From Rikenellaceae bacterium (GTDB lineage Bacteria > Bacteroidota > Bacteroidia > Bacteroidales > Rikenellaceae): a DNA stretch of 64,000 nucleotides. The position numbers and the translations under genes are program-made. Positions 1 through 7,607 of the stretch are shown piece by piece. The number at the start of each line of letters is the position of its first letter. The stretch's first letter is position 1. The notes beneath the pieces are model-generated. The model saw only the letters and a program-made list of their open reading frames with translations, searched no databases and was not told the DNA's origin. Location of the stretch: contig JAJQEF010000020.1 of the NCBI GenBank assembly GCA_021201795.1, positions 92,357 to 156,356 on the forward strand, written 5' to 3'.

Positions 1-91
1 GTTAAATTTTTAATATTTATCTTGCGTAAGTCTAACCTAAAATTAATTGCCTATTGATTAAAATCTACTCTTAACAAAAAACTTGAGTAGA

Positions 92-676
92 ATGAATCTA
101 ACAAAAATGAACGATTGGGAGTTGCTGACCGCTTATTCCTCAGGCAACGGAGACGCTGTTTCCGTGTTGATCGAAAGACACCGCAAAAGGGTATTTGATT
201 ATATCCGAATGATGGTTAAAGACCCGGACTTGGCAGACGACCTTTTTCAGGAAACCTTTATTAAGGTAGTGAAATCTTTAAGAGAGCGCCGTTATGAGGA
301 TAACGGTAAGTTTCTGGCGTGGGTTATGAGAATTGCCCATAATCAGGTAATTGACCATTTCCGCAGACAAAAACAACAAAATAACGTGCGTAACGAAGAT
401 GCAGGCTACGATCTGCTGAACAACAAGAAATATTCCGACCGGACGGTAGAGGAAACTATGATCTCGGATCAGATAACTTCCGATATCCGTAAGTTGGTGG
501 AGTATCTTCCTGCTGAACAGAAAGAAGTAGTTATTATGCGGCACTATCTTGATATGAGTTTCAAGGAAATTGCCGAGCAAACGGGCGTGAGTATCAACAC
601 TGCTTTGGGGCGTATGCGATATGCACTCATCAATCTCAGAAAACTGATTGAAGAGAAACAATTGGTTTTAAACTAA
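92..676 (+). CDS. ECF-type RNA polymerase sigma factor
   Basis: Sigma-70 family protein of the extracytoplasmic-function group, 194 aa. Region 2 lies at about residues 20-95 and contains DPDLADDLFQETFIKV, the usual ECF region 2.2 signature, followed by the DNA-melting stretch WVMRIAHNQVIDHFRR. Region 4 (about 125-185) has the helix-turn-helix FKEIAEQTGVSINTALGRM. The ATG at 92 is preferred over an upstream TTG at 83; an ATG at 107 is also possible. No anti-sigma gene (FecR or zinc-finger type) is adjacent. The only companion is a 48-codon acidic ORF 54 nt downstream in the same transcription unit. The regulon cannot be read from the sequence. Confidence 0.93.
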   Translation: MNLTKMNDWELLTAYSSGNGDAVSVLIERHRKRVFDYIRMMVKDPDLADDLFQETFIKVVKSLRERRYEDNGKFLAWVMRIAHNQVIDHFRRQKQQNNVRNEDAGYDLLNNKKYSDRTVEETMISDQITSDIRKLVEYLPAEQKEVVIMRHYLDMSFKEIAEQTGVSINTALGRMRYALINLRKLIEEKQLVLN

Positions 677-730
677 TCGGAGACAATATCAGCCGACAAA
701 TTCCGTTATACCAAAAAAACATATTTGCCT

Positions 731-877
731 ATGAAAGAAAATTACGATGAATCTCTGATTGATGATGCCGAACTCGACGAAGAAATGCTATTTGCAGAAC
801 ACGTTATCAAAGATGATTTCGATCTTCTGGCGATAGATGGACTGCTTAGAAATGCATTCTCGAAAGAGTCGGAGTAA
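731..877 (+). CDS. Small acidic protein of unknown function (48 aa)
   Basis: Short ORF from ATG 731 to TAA 875-877, 54 nt after the sigma factor gene and directly before a strong terminator, so it is probably the last gene of the sigma-factor transcript. The product is very acidic: 18 of 48 residues are Asp or Glu. It has no Cys and no membrane segment, and looks like one or two amphipathic helices. I do not recognise a family. Its place suggests a modulator of the sigma factor, but that is inference only. Confidence 0.6.
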   Translation: MKENYDESLIDDAELDEEMLFAEHVIKDDFDLLAIDGLLRNAFSKESE

Positions 878-886
878 TGTTTAACT

Positions 887-920
887 GGAGGACGCAGGTA
901 TAGGCGTCCTCCTTATTTTT
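887..920 (+). terminator. Rho-independent terminator after the sigma-factor unit
   Basis: Perfect 9-bp stem (887-895 with 904-912, GGAGGACGC and its complement), 8-nt loop, then a T-rich tail to about 922. The tail runs straight into the promoter box of the next gene. Confidence 0.9.
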
Positions 921-922
921 TT

Positions 923-930
923 TATCTTTG
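923..930 (+). promoter_or_regulatory. Bacteroidota -7 box (TATCTTTG) for the DUF2807 gene
   Basis: TATCTTTG fits TAnnTTTG and lies 17 nt before the ATG at 948. It begins inside the T-tract of the preceding terminator, which leaves no room between the two transcription units. Confidence 0.65.
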
Positions 931-947
931 TCATAAAATATATTATT

Positions 948-1664
948 ATGATAAAGCCCTATATTACCCTTTTGGTTTTATCGTTGCTGATCTTTGCCTC
1001 TGCTTCCCCCTCCAAAACAAAAATCAAAGGCAGTGGAAAACAGGTCACCAATGTAGAACATGTTAACCCTTCTTTTAATTGTATCCGTGTATCGATAGAC
1101 GGACAGGTTCAGTTAATCGAAGGCACAAGTGGAATAGTCAATATTACCGTTTACGAAAACCATCGTGAGTATATCGAAGTCGTATCGTCGGGAGATACCC
1201 TTCATATTCGCTATAAAGATGGGGTCTCACTCACAAAAGCGAGAAATTCGGTCACTGTGTTCATGCCTCTCGCCGTTAAATATGTCAGGAATGACGGAAG
1301 TGCTTCTGTTACTGTTAAGGCTCCTGTCGCACCGGATATCGAGGTGAGAACATCAGGCAGTGGCAGATTGGAGCTCATGAATGTCGAATGAGATAATATT
1401 TATGTCAATGCCAGTGGAACAGGGCAGATAAATATGAGCGGCCAATGTAGAGAACTTAAGATCATTTCAACCAACCGGGATAAATTCGACTGTGAATTTC
1501 TGAATGCCGACGAAGTAAATATAACTCAATCCGGAAGCGGAACGGCAGTGGTCTCCCCATACCGTACATTATGGATCAATGGAGGAAGTTCGGGAATAGT
1601 CGTTTATACCGGGGATCCGGATGTTCTGGGCAACATAACTTCCCGAGTAATGAGAAAGCAGTGA
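948..1664 (+). pseudogene. DUF2807 (GIN-domain) exported protein, interrupted by an in-frame TGA
   Basis: The reading frame encodes a signal peptide (about residues 1-20) and then repeated short beta-strand units rich in SGSG, SGTG and GSG, as in DUF2807 putative adhesin-head proteins, about 238 codons in all. A TGA at 1389-1391 (codon 148) splits it. The same frame continues without a gap as D-N-I-Y-V-N-A-S-G-T-G to the TGA at 1662-1664, with the same repeat character, so the stop is a point lesion and not a gene end. Glycine (GGA) would fit the repeat at that position. As written only a 147-aa N-terminal half would be made; a restart at ATG 1434 is possible. Base miscall or real nonsense mutation cannot be separated here. 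Confidence 0.75.
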
Positions 1665-1698
1665 TCACAAGGTATATTTAGTCGATAAAATTGTATAA

Positions 1699-1727
1699 TG
1701 TCGTGAAAAAAATCACGACATTTTTAT
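1699..1727 (+). terminator. Rho-independent terminator after the DUF2807 gene
   Basis: 7-bp stem TGTCGTG (1699-1705) with CACGACA (1714-1720), loop of eight mostly A bases, then TTTTTATT. Confidence 0.8.
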
Positions 1728-1760
1728 TATGATTTATCTATAATCTCCACTTTATCTATG

Positions 1761-1768
1761 TATATTTG
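1761..1768 (+). promoter_or_regulatory. Bacteroidota -7 box (TATATTTG)
   Basis: Exact TAnnTTTG match 25 nt before the ATG at 1794. It serves the PLP lyase and LuxR-type gene pair. Confidence 0.7.
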
Positions 1769-1793
1769 CAGGTATTAATCAAATGTGACGTAT

Positions 1794-3041
1794 ATGAAAA
1801 AGAGAGAGAATTTATTCCCGGAAACCATAATTTTGCATAATCCATACCCTCAGCCGGATACTTATAATTCCCTCTCGATGCCCATGTATAATACGGTTGC
1901 ATTCGAGTTCGAAACAGCGGAACAAATGGAGAGCGCCTTTACGGGACGTTCCGCGGAGCACGCTTATTCCCGCATAACTAATCCTACTGTACAGAATTTC
2001 GAGAACAGGGTTAAGGCTATAACCGGTGCGCTCGACGTGGTTGCATTTAATTCCGGCATGGCAGCTATATGTAATACCATAATTGCGCTGGCATACAGCG
2101 GTGCCAATATCGTTACTTCACATCATTTATTCGGTAATACATTTTCTTTTTTCAATTCGACGCTCCGGGAATTCGGCGTCGAACCGAGATTCTGTGACCT
2201 TACATCGGAAGAAGATGTCCGTAATAATATCGATGAAAATACTTGTGCGGTATTTCTTGAGATAATAACCAATCCCCAGCTCGAAGTTGTGGACCTGAAA
2301 AAGTTGTCTGCCATATGTATTGAAAAAGAAGTGCCGTTGATTGCCGATACGACCATCGTTCCGTTCACGGTGTTTCATGCGAAGGACTTCGGTGTTAATA
2401 TAGAGATTGTTTCCAGCACAAAATATATTTCCGGAGGAGCTACTTCCATAGGAGGCTTGAGTATCGATTACGGTATTTTTGACTGGACTAAATCTAAAAA
2501 ACTTGCGGAGTTTGCCAGGGGCTTCGGTCACAATTCTTTCACGGCGAAAATGAGAAAAGAAATACACCGCAACCTCGGTTCGTATATGACTCCGCAGACA
2601 GCTTATATGCAGTCCCTCGGACTCGAGACCTTGCAGGTCAGATTCGAGAAAGCTACCTCCAACGCCCGCAAAGTTGTTGATGGAATGAAAGCCTTTAAAG
2701 GTGTAAAATCAGTAAATTACACTGCGCTGCCTGATAATAAATTTTATGATATCAGTAAACTTCAGTTCGGAGATTCGCCCGGAGCGATGTTCACTTTCGA
2801 TCTCGAGTCTCGCGAAGCATGTTTTAAATTTTTAAATAATTTGCGGCTTGTAAAACGCTCGACTAATCTATTTGATAATAAAACTCTTGCCATACATCCT
2901 GCGAGCACCATATATGGCACGTTTGATGAACCGACTCGTGTTAAAATGAACGTACGCCAGACTACTGTAAGAATTTCCGTAGGGTTGGAAAATTATCGGG
3001 ATATACTGCATGACTTTCATCAGGCACTGGAGGAAAAATAA
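1794..3041 (+). CDS. Cys/Met-metabolism PLP enzyme (O-acetylhomoserine sulfhydrylase or methionine gamma-lyase type)
   Basis: Gamma-family PLP enzyme of 415 aa that acts on sulfur amino acids, cytosolic and normally a tetramer. Visible hallmarks are YSRITNPT near residue 58 (phosphate and partner-subunit contact), LIADTT near 185 with the Asp that pairs with the pyridine nitrogen, and SSTKYISGG with the Schiff-base lysine at about K210. Length fits the family. The motifs cannot separate O-acetylhomoserine sulfhydrylase, methionine gamma-lyase and cystathionine gamma-synthase or lyase. The start at ATG 1794 sits 25 nt after a good -7 box; a GTG at 1785 is less likely. The stop codon shares one base with the start of the next gene, so the two are translationally coupled. 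cysK and patB nearby support a role in Cys/Met/H2S metabolism. Confidence 0.88.
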   Translation: MKKRENLFPETIILHNPYPQPDTYNSLSMPMYNTVAFEFETAEQMESAFTGRSAEHAYSRITNPTVQNFENRVKAITGALDVVAFNSGMAAICNTIIALAYSGANIVTSHHLFGNTFSFFNSTLREFGVEPRFCDLTSEEDVRNNIDENTCAVFLEIITNPQLEVVDLKKLSAICIEKEVPLIADTTIVPFTVFHAKDFGVNIEIVSSTKYISGGATSIGGLSIDYGIFDWTKSKKLAEFARGFGHNSFTAKMRKEIHRNLGSYMTPQTAYMQSLGLETLQVRFEKATSNARKVVDGMKAFKGVKSVNYTALPDNKFYDISKLQFGDSPGAMFTFDLESREACFKFLNNLRLVKRSTNLFDNKTLAIHPASTIYGTFDEPTRVKMNVRQTTVRISVGLENYRDILHDFHQALEEK

Positions 3042-3691
3042 TGAAAACTTTAATTCTTGCCGATAATCAGGAAATTACAAATGCGGGACTGCGATTCCTA
3101 TTCTCTGATAAAGATGAGATTGCAGATATTGTTTCTGCGTCCGATAAACAGGAACTTGTAAAATTTTTGTTGGAATCAGAGGATGCGGTTGTGTTTCTCG
3201 ACTATACTCTTTTTGATTTTTCCAGCATAGACGATGTGGCGATAATACAGGAGAGATTCCCTAAAACTTCATGGATCCTTTTTTCCGAGACCCTTAACGA
3301 CGTGCTTTTAAGAAGAATAGTACAGTGTAATTATAATATAAGCGTGGTTCTGAAAACGTGTTCCGTCGCTGAAATTGAGATGGCTTTTAATTCTTCCATT
3401 CATGGGGGACGGTTTATCTGTAATTCGATCAGCAACCATCTTCTGGGAACCAGACTTACTACACCTGTAAAAACAGATGTAAGCCTGACTGCTACCGAAG
3501 TGGAGATACTGAGAGAGATATCACTCGGCAAATCGGCAAAAGAGATAGCCGCTCAGCGTAATTTAAGCGTTCACACGGTTATTACCCATAAGAAAAATAT
3601 TTTTCGCAAACTGGATGTAAACAATATTCAGGAAGCTACAAGATATGCGATGAAATCAGGAATAATAGATATAGCGGAGTATTGTATTTAA
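3041..3691 (+). CDS. LuxR/NarL-type response regulator
   Basis: 216-aa two-domain regulator. The N-terminal receiver (1-125) keeps the residues needed for phosphorylation: D8, D54 in VVFLDYTLF, S82 and K105. The C-terminal LuxR-type helix-turn-helix (about 148-208) has LTATEVEILREISLGKSAKE and a recognition helix around SVHTVITHKKNIFRKL. No histidine kinase gene is adjacent, so its sensor is elsewhere or absent. Its ATG overlaps the TAA of the PLP lyase by one base, an unusual partner for a regulator, which suggests control of sulfur amino-acid genes or autoregulation (inference). A terminator hairpin overlaps its last codons. Confidence 0.9.
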   Translation: MKTLILADNQEITNAGLRFLFSDKDEIADIVSASDKQELVKFLLESEDAVVFLDYTLFDFSSIDDVAIIQERFPKTSWILFSETLNDVLLRRIVQCNYNISVVLKTCSVAEIEMAFNSSIHGGRFICNSISNHLLGTRLTTPVKTDVSLTATEVEILREISLGKSAKEIAAQRNLSVHTVITHKKNIFRKLDVNNIQEATRYAMKSGIIDIAEYCI

Positions 3692-3709
3692 TGCTCCGCT
3701 ATTTATTAT
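3671..3709 (+). terminator. Terminator overlapping the 3' end of the regulator gene
   Basis: Perfect 9-bp stem (3671-3679 with 3694-3702), 14-nt loop containing the stop codon, then TTATTATC. The T-tract is weak. Confidence 0.65.
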
Positions 3710-3744
3710 CTATTAACAAACTTAACTAAATTAAGTAGGTATTT

Positions 3745-4692
3745 CTATAAAGGATATTCTTCGAATGCGTAAAGTACCGTAGAAAGATATCTTTCACCTG
3801 TGTCCGGAAGTACCGCCACAATTAATTTACCTTTATTTTCGGGGCGTTCCGCCAATATGGATGCCGCATAAGCCGCAGCTCCGGATGATATTCCGACTAA
3901 TAATCCTTCATTCCCTGCAAGTCCGCGGCTGGTTCTGATAGCATCGTCGTTCGATACTTTCAAAATTTCGTCTACTACATCTCCGTTAAATGTCTTGGGG
4001 ACAAATCCTGCACCGATTCCCTGTATTTTATGAGGACCGGGATTGCCTCCAGATAATACCGGAGAATCCTCAGGCTCTACAGCAACTATTTTTACGTTCG
4101 GATTGAGCTCTTTCAATCTCTTACCTATACCGCTTACAGTTCCGCCGGTTCCTACACCTGCCACGAAGATATCCACTTTGCCGTCAGTGTCCCTCCATAT
4201 CTCTTCCGCCGTAGTAACTACGTGAATAGCAGGGTTGGCAGGATTCTCGAATTGCTGGAGAATGATAGCATTCTCATTTTCTTCCTTTAAAGAATTAGCT
4301 TTGGCTATCGCACCTTTCATTCCTTCCGCACCCGGAGTAAGAACTATATTTGCTCCTAATGCTTTTAAGAGGTTGCGTCTCTCGATGCTCATGGTTTCAG
4401 GCATTGTGAGAGTAAGTTTATAACCTTTGGCAGCCGAGACAAGTGCTAAACCGATCCCTGTATTACCACTGGTAGGTTCGATTATCTCTACTCCTTTTTT
4501 AAGGTTTCCTTTTTTCTCAGCATCTTCGATCATGGCGTTGGCTATGCGGTCCTTAACGCTTCCGCCCGGGTTGAATGATTCGAGTTTTGCAACTACTGTT
4601 GCTTCCAAGCCTTTGGCTTTATTGAAGTTCGACAGTTCGAGCAAAGGTGTGTTGCCTATCAGCTCTGTAAGTTGTTTTGCGATTTTTGCCAT
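3745..4692 (-). CDS. cysK: Cysteine synthase A (O-acetylserine sulfhydrylase)
   Basis: Makes L-cysteine from O-acetylserine and sulfide; cytosolic PLP dimer. The 315-aa protein has the usual fold-type II features: [10 protein letters not shown] near the N-terminus, NPGGSVKDR with Schiff-base lysine K47, the substrate loop [11 protein letters not shown], the PLP-phosphate loop [12 protein letters not shown], and LVGISSGAA near the C-terminus. I chose ATG 4692 (M-A-K-I), which matches family length; an in-frame ATG 45 nt upstream lies at the -7 box and would add an atypical tail. It converges on the LuxR-type gene. Together with the gamma-family lyase and patB it forms a sulfur amino-acid neighbourhood. 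Confidence 0.96.
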   Translation of the reverse strand: MAKIAKQLTELIGNTPLLELSNFNKAKGLEATVVAKLESFNPGGSVKDRIANAMIEDAEKKGNLKKGVEIIEPTSGNTGIGLALVSAAKGYKLTLTMPETMSIERRNLLKALGANIVLTPGAEGMKGAIAKANSLKEENENAIILQQFENPANPAIHVVTTAEEIWRDTDGKVDIFVAGVGTGGTVSGIGKRLKELNPNVKIVAVEPEDSPVLSGGNPGPHKIQGIGAGFVPKTFNGDVVDEILKVSNDDAIRTSRGLAGNEGLLVGISSGAAAYAASILAERPENKGKLIVAVLPDTGERYLSTVLYAFEEYPL

Positions 4693-4724
4693 CGTTTTAT
4701 ATTTTTTAGTGTTTTTTCTTATTG

Positions 4725-4732
4725 CAAAGATA
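4725..4732 (-). promoter_or_regulatory. Bacteroidota -7 box for cysK
   Basis: Reverse complement reads TATCTTTG, 32 nt upstream of the cysK ATG. It supports ATG 4692 as the start because the longer start at 4737 would lie upstream of this box. Confidence 0.7.
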
Positions 4733-4953
4733 TGCAAGAATATTACCGACAGTTATAACAATGAGGCGGTATTTTCATACCACATTTATGGTATTATTTT
4801 GCTAAAGTAATATTTTTAAAGAATATAGGAGTCGTCCGGGAGATCTTTTGCAAATAAATTTGAACAATTTCGCCCACCTTACTATTTACAGAATATAGGA
4901 TGCGACTCAACAATCTTTGAATCCAAGTTTTCACGATTGTACTCCCCTTTCAC

Positions 4954-4961
4954 TATATTTG
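4954..4961 (+). promoter_or_regulatory. Bacteroidota -7 box for patB
   Basis: TATATTTG, 19 nt before the patB ATG, with a T-rich -33 region about 20 nt upstream. Confidence 0.7.
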
Positions 4962-4980
4962 CAAAAAAATCAGAGATTAT

Positions 4981-6156
4981 ATGGAGAAAAAATATGACTT
5001 CGATAAGATTATCGAACGGCGTGGTTCCGGTGCGGTTAAAACAGATGCCCTGAAATTTCTTTACGGTAGAGAGGATATTATGCCTATGTGGGTTGCTGAT
5101 ATGGATTTCGAGACACCGGATTTTATCTTGGATGCCCTGAAGATAAGACTTGAACACCCTATATTCGGATATACCCGTAATTCCCCTGGATACAAAAAGT
5201 CCATCGTCGAATGGAACAAAAACCTCCATGGGTGGGATCTTAAAAATGACTGGATCGCGTTCATTCCCGGAGTCGTGAAGGGAATAGCAATGGTAATGAA
5301 TTATTTCACTAAACCAGGCGACAAAGTTATAATACAGCCGCCCGTTTACCATCCGTTCCGCATTACAACAGAGAAGAACGGACGGACGGTGGTAAACAAC
5401 CAGCTCAAATTGGTCGCTGGGCAGTATCAGATGGATTTCGAACAGTTGGAATCGGTTATAAAAGGCTGTAAATTGTTCATACTTTCCAATCCACATAACC
5501 CAGGAGGAAGGGTATGGAGAAAAGAGACGCTTGCACATCTGGCTGAAATATGTTATAAAAATAATGTCCTGGTTATATCCGATGAGATACATTCGGATAT
5601 GGCTCTTTACGGAAACAGACATACTCCGTTCGCTACGGTATCGGATGAGGCTCGCAGGAATTCGATAACATTCGCCGCACCTTCTAAAACGTTCAATATC
5701 GCAGGTATCGTAAGTTCCTACGCAGTGATTCCGGACGATAAACTAAGGCACGAATTTTACAGCTGGCTCGAAGCTAATGAATTAAGCGATCCTTCGATAT
5801 TCTCGGCAATCGCTGCGGAAGCTGCGTTTACTTACGGTTACGAGTGGATGAAGCAGATGCTTGCCTACATCGAAAAAAATGTAAACTATGTAGCGGATTT
5901 TATAGATGAAAATATTCCTACGATAAAAGTAATTAAACCGGAGGCTTCCTTCCTTGTATGGCTGGACTGCCGTGAATTGGACCTTAACCATGAACAGTTG
6001 GTATCTTTGTTCGTAAACGACGCAAGGCTCGCATTGAACGATGGCGAGATGTTCGGACCGGGCGGGGAAGGATTCATGAGAATGAATATAGGAACTCCGA
6101 TGTCTAATATTAAGCTTGCACTCGGACAGCTGAAAGAAGCCGTAGATAAGCTATAG
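4981..6156 (+). CDS. patB: PatB/MalY-family C-S beta-lyase (cystathionine beta-lyase type aminotransferase fold)
   Basis: 391-aa fold-type I PLP enzyme of the MalY/PatB subgroup, which cleaves the beta C-S bond of cystathionine or cysteine conjugates to pyruvate, ammonia and a thiol. The sequence shows MPMWVADMDFETP near residue 34, typical of MalY/PatB, then SNPHNPGGRVW (169-179), D201 in VISDEIHSD, and APSKTFNIAG with the Schiff-base lysine K236. Length is standard. It has its own promoter and is transcribed divergently from cysK. MalY proteins can also act as regulators, but the subgroup motif alone does not decide this. A role in methionine synthesis or H2S production is likely. Confidence 0.9.
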   Translation: MEKKYDFDKIIERRGSGAVKTDALKFLYGREDIMPMWVADMDFETPDFILDALKIRLEHPIFGYTRNSPGYKKSIVEWNKNLHGWDLKNDWIAFIPGVVKGIAMVMNYFTKPGDKVIIQPPVYHPFRITTEKNGRTVVNNQLKLVAGQYQMDFEQLESVIKGCKLFILSNPHNPGGRVWRKETLAHLAEICYKNNVLVISDEIHSDMALYGNRHTPFATVSDEARRNSITFAAPSKTFNIAGIVSSYAVIPDDKLRHEFYSWLEANELSDPSIFSAIAAEAAFTYGYEWMKQMLAYIEKNVNYVADFIDENIPTIKVIKPEASFLVWLDCRELDLNHEQLVSLFVNDARLALNDGEMFGPGGEGFMRMNIGTPMSNIKLALGQLKEAVDKL

Positions 6157-6182
6157 CTTGAGATTTCTTTTATTTTCGGCAT

Positions 6183-6196
6183 GTAAATTAATTTAC
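6183..6196. other. 14-bp perfect palindrome in the patB-oadB intergenic region
   Basis: GTAAATTAATTTAC, its own reverse complement, 27 bp after the patB stop. The rest of the 240-bp gap (6157-6396) shows only the terminator at 6344-6376. It could be a protein-binding site or chance in AT-rich DNA. Confidence 0.3.
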
Positions 6197-6343
6197 GTTA
6201 ATAAACCGAATTATTCTTAGTTTGAAGACTTCTGTTGTCTGAGCGTGAAGTTAGGCAGAGAAAAATAATAACGTTTTGGTAATTATTTAGCTGTAAATCC
6301 AGACGCTTCTTTGGAAGTATCCATTAAAAAATATTTTGAAATG

Positions 6344-6376
6344 AATAAGGTTCCGTAATCCGGAACCTTATTTTGT
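6344..6376. terminator. Bidirectional terminator between patB and oadB
   Basis: Perfect 12-bp stem (6344-6355 with 6361-6372), 5-nt loop, followed on the plus strand by TTGTT and carrying T-rich stem ends on both strands. It ends the oadGAB operon and can stop read-through from patB. Confidence 0.8.
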
Positions 6377-6396
6377 TATGAGTATGAATCATTGAT

Positions 6397-7602
6397 CTAA
6401 GAAAGAAAAGAGATAAGTACCCCTGCTGCTACTGCCGATCCGATAACACCGGATATATTACTCGACATAGCATATTGGAGCAGATGATTGCGCGGATCGT
6501 ATTTGACCGCTATCTCGTTTGCTACGCGCGACGCCATAGGAACTGCGCTCAGACCTGTCGCACCGATAAGCGGATTGATCTTCTTTTTTGTGAATAGATT
6601 GAATATCTTTACGAAACAGATACCGCCCGCAATAGAAATTGCGAACGCGAGAAATCCTCCCACTACTATACCGATAGTCTTCCAGTCGAGGAACGCTTCT
6701 GCTGTCATGGTCGCCCCTACGGATAGTCCGAGAAATATGGTAGCGGAGTTCATGATCGCTCCCGAAGCCGCATCGAATAGGCGTGAAGTGTTAGCTCCGA
6801 TCTCTTTAACGAGGTTGCCGAACATAAGCATACCCACAAGAGGAACGGATGACGGTACGATTATACCGACCAACGTTCCGACAGCGATAGGGAATATTAT
6901 CTTCGCAACCCTCATATTCTTGATCTCGTTCTTGGAAGGGTGTAGACGTTCCTGTTCTTTCATATTTATCATAAGTTCTTTCTTGGTACAGAATAGTTTC
7001 ACTACCAGAGGAATTATCACCGGAACAAGTGCCATGTAGGAATATGCTGCAATGGCGATAGGTCCCAGAAGGTGTGGTGCGAGTTTGATCGTCGTGAAGA
7101 TCGCTGTCGGACCGTCTGCTCCGCCGATAATGCCCAGAGAACCAGCTTCCTGTAATGTAAAACCAAGTAATACCGCTACAAGAAGCACGCTGAATATACC
7201 CACCTGTGCAGCAGCTCCGAATATCGCGAGCCGGAGGTTCCTGAGAAGCGGACCGAAGTCTGTAAGCGCCCCTACACCCATGAAGATGATCGGAGGAAGT
7301 ATTCCAGTCTTAATAAGGGCATAGTAAATCAGGTTCATTATACCATGATCGTGGGCGATTTCGAGAAGGGTCTTGTGCATGATACCGTTCTCTTCGGTAG
7401 CCTGCACAACGCCCATTTCTCCGCCCGGAAAGTTAGCCAGCAATATACCGAACGCTATCGGTACGAGAAGGAGCGGTTCGTACTGTTTCTTTATACCGAG
7501 ATAGAGAAACAGGAAACTGATCCCGAACATTATAAGTATCTGAGGTTCCGCGATAATATTGTTAAAAGCGGTCATCTCGTACAGTTTCTCAAATATATTC
7601 AT
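6397..7602 (-). CDS. oadB: Na+-translocating decarboxylase, beta subunit
   Basis: Integral membrane subunit that couples decarboxylation of the carboxybiotin carried by the alpha subunit to Na+ export. The 401-aa protein is hydrophobic throughout with about ten membrane segments and shows the conserved GIIGGADGPTAIF loop and the Gly/Ser-rich GLSAVPMASRVAN segment near the C-terminus, both typical of the OadB/GcdB/MmdB family. It is the last gene of oadG-oadA-oadB; its ATG is 5 nt after the alpha-subunit stop. Which acid is decarboxylated (oxaloacetate, methylmalonyl-CoA or glutaconyl-CoA) depends on the alpha subunit, which here is of the oxaloacetate/pyruvate type. Confidence 0.94.
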   Translation of the reverse strand: MNIFEKLYEMTAFNNIIAEPQILIMFGISFLFLYLGIKKQYEPLLLVPIAFGILLANFPGGEMGVVQATEENGIMHKTLLEIAHDHGIMNLIYYALIKTGILPPIIFMGVGALTDFGPLLRNLRLAIFGAAAQVGIFSVLLVAVLLGFTLQEAGSLGIIGGADGPTAIFTTIKLAPHLLGPIAIAAYSYMALVPVIIPLVVKLFCTKKELMINMKEQERLHPSKNEIKNMRVAKIIFPIAVGTLVGIIVPSSVPLVGMLMFGNLVKEIGANTSRLFDAASGAIMNSATIFLGLSVGATMTAEAFLDWKTIGIVVGGFLAFAISIAGGICFVKIFNLFTKKKINPLIGATGLSAVPMASRVANEIAVKYDPRNHLLQYAMSSNISGVIGSAVAAGVLISFLS

Positions 7603-7607
7603 ACCGG

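Noticed and set aside
278-661. Long antisense ORFs inside real genes (such as the one over the sigma factor gene)
   Set aside because: They lie opposite well-supported genes, have no promoter or start context, and encode low-complexity or Ser/Arg-rich products typical of shadow frames.
4820-4900. Direct repeat AGAATATAGGA at 4820-4830 and 4890-4900 between cysK and patB
   Set aside because: Only 11 bp, AT-rich, and not aligned with either promoter in a meaningful way; likely chance.
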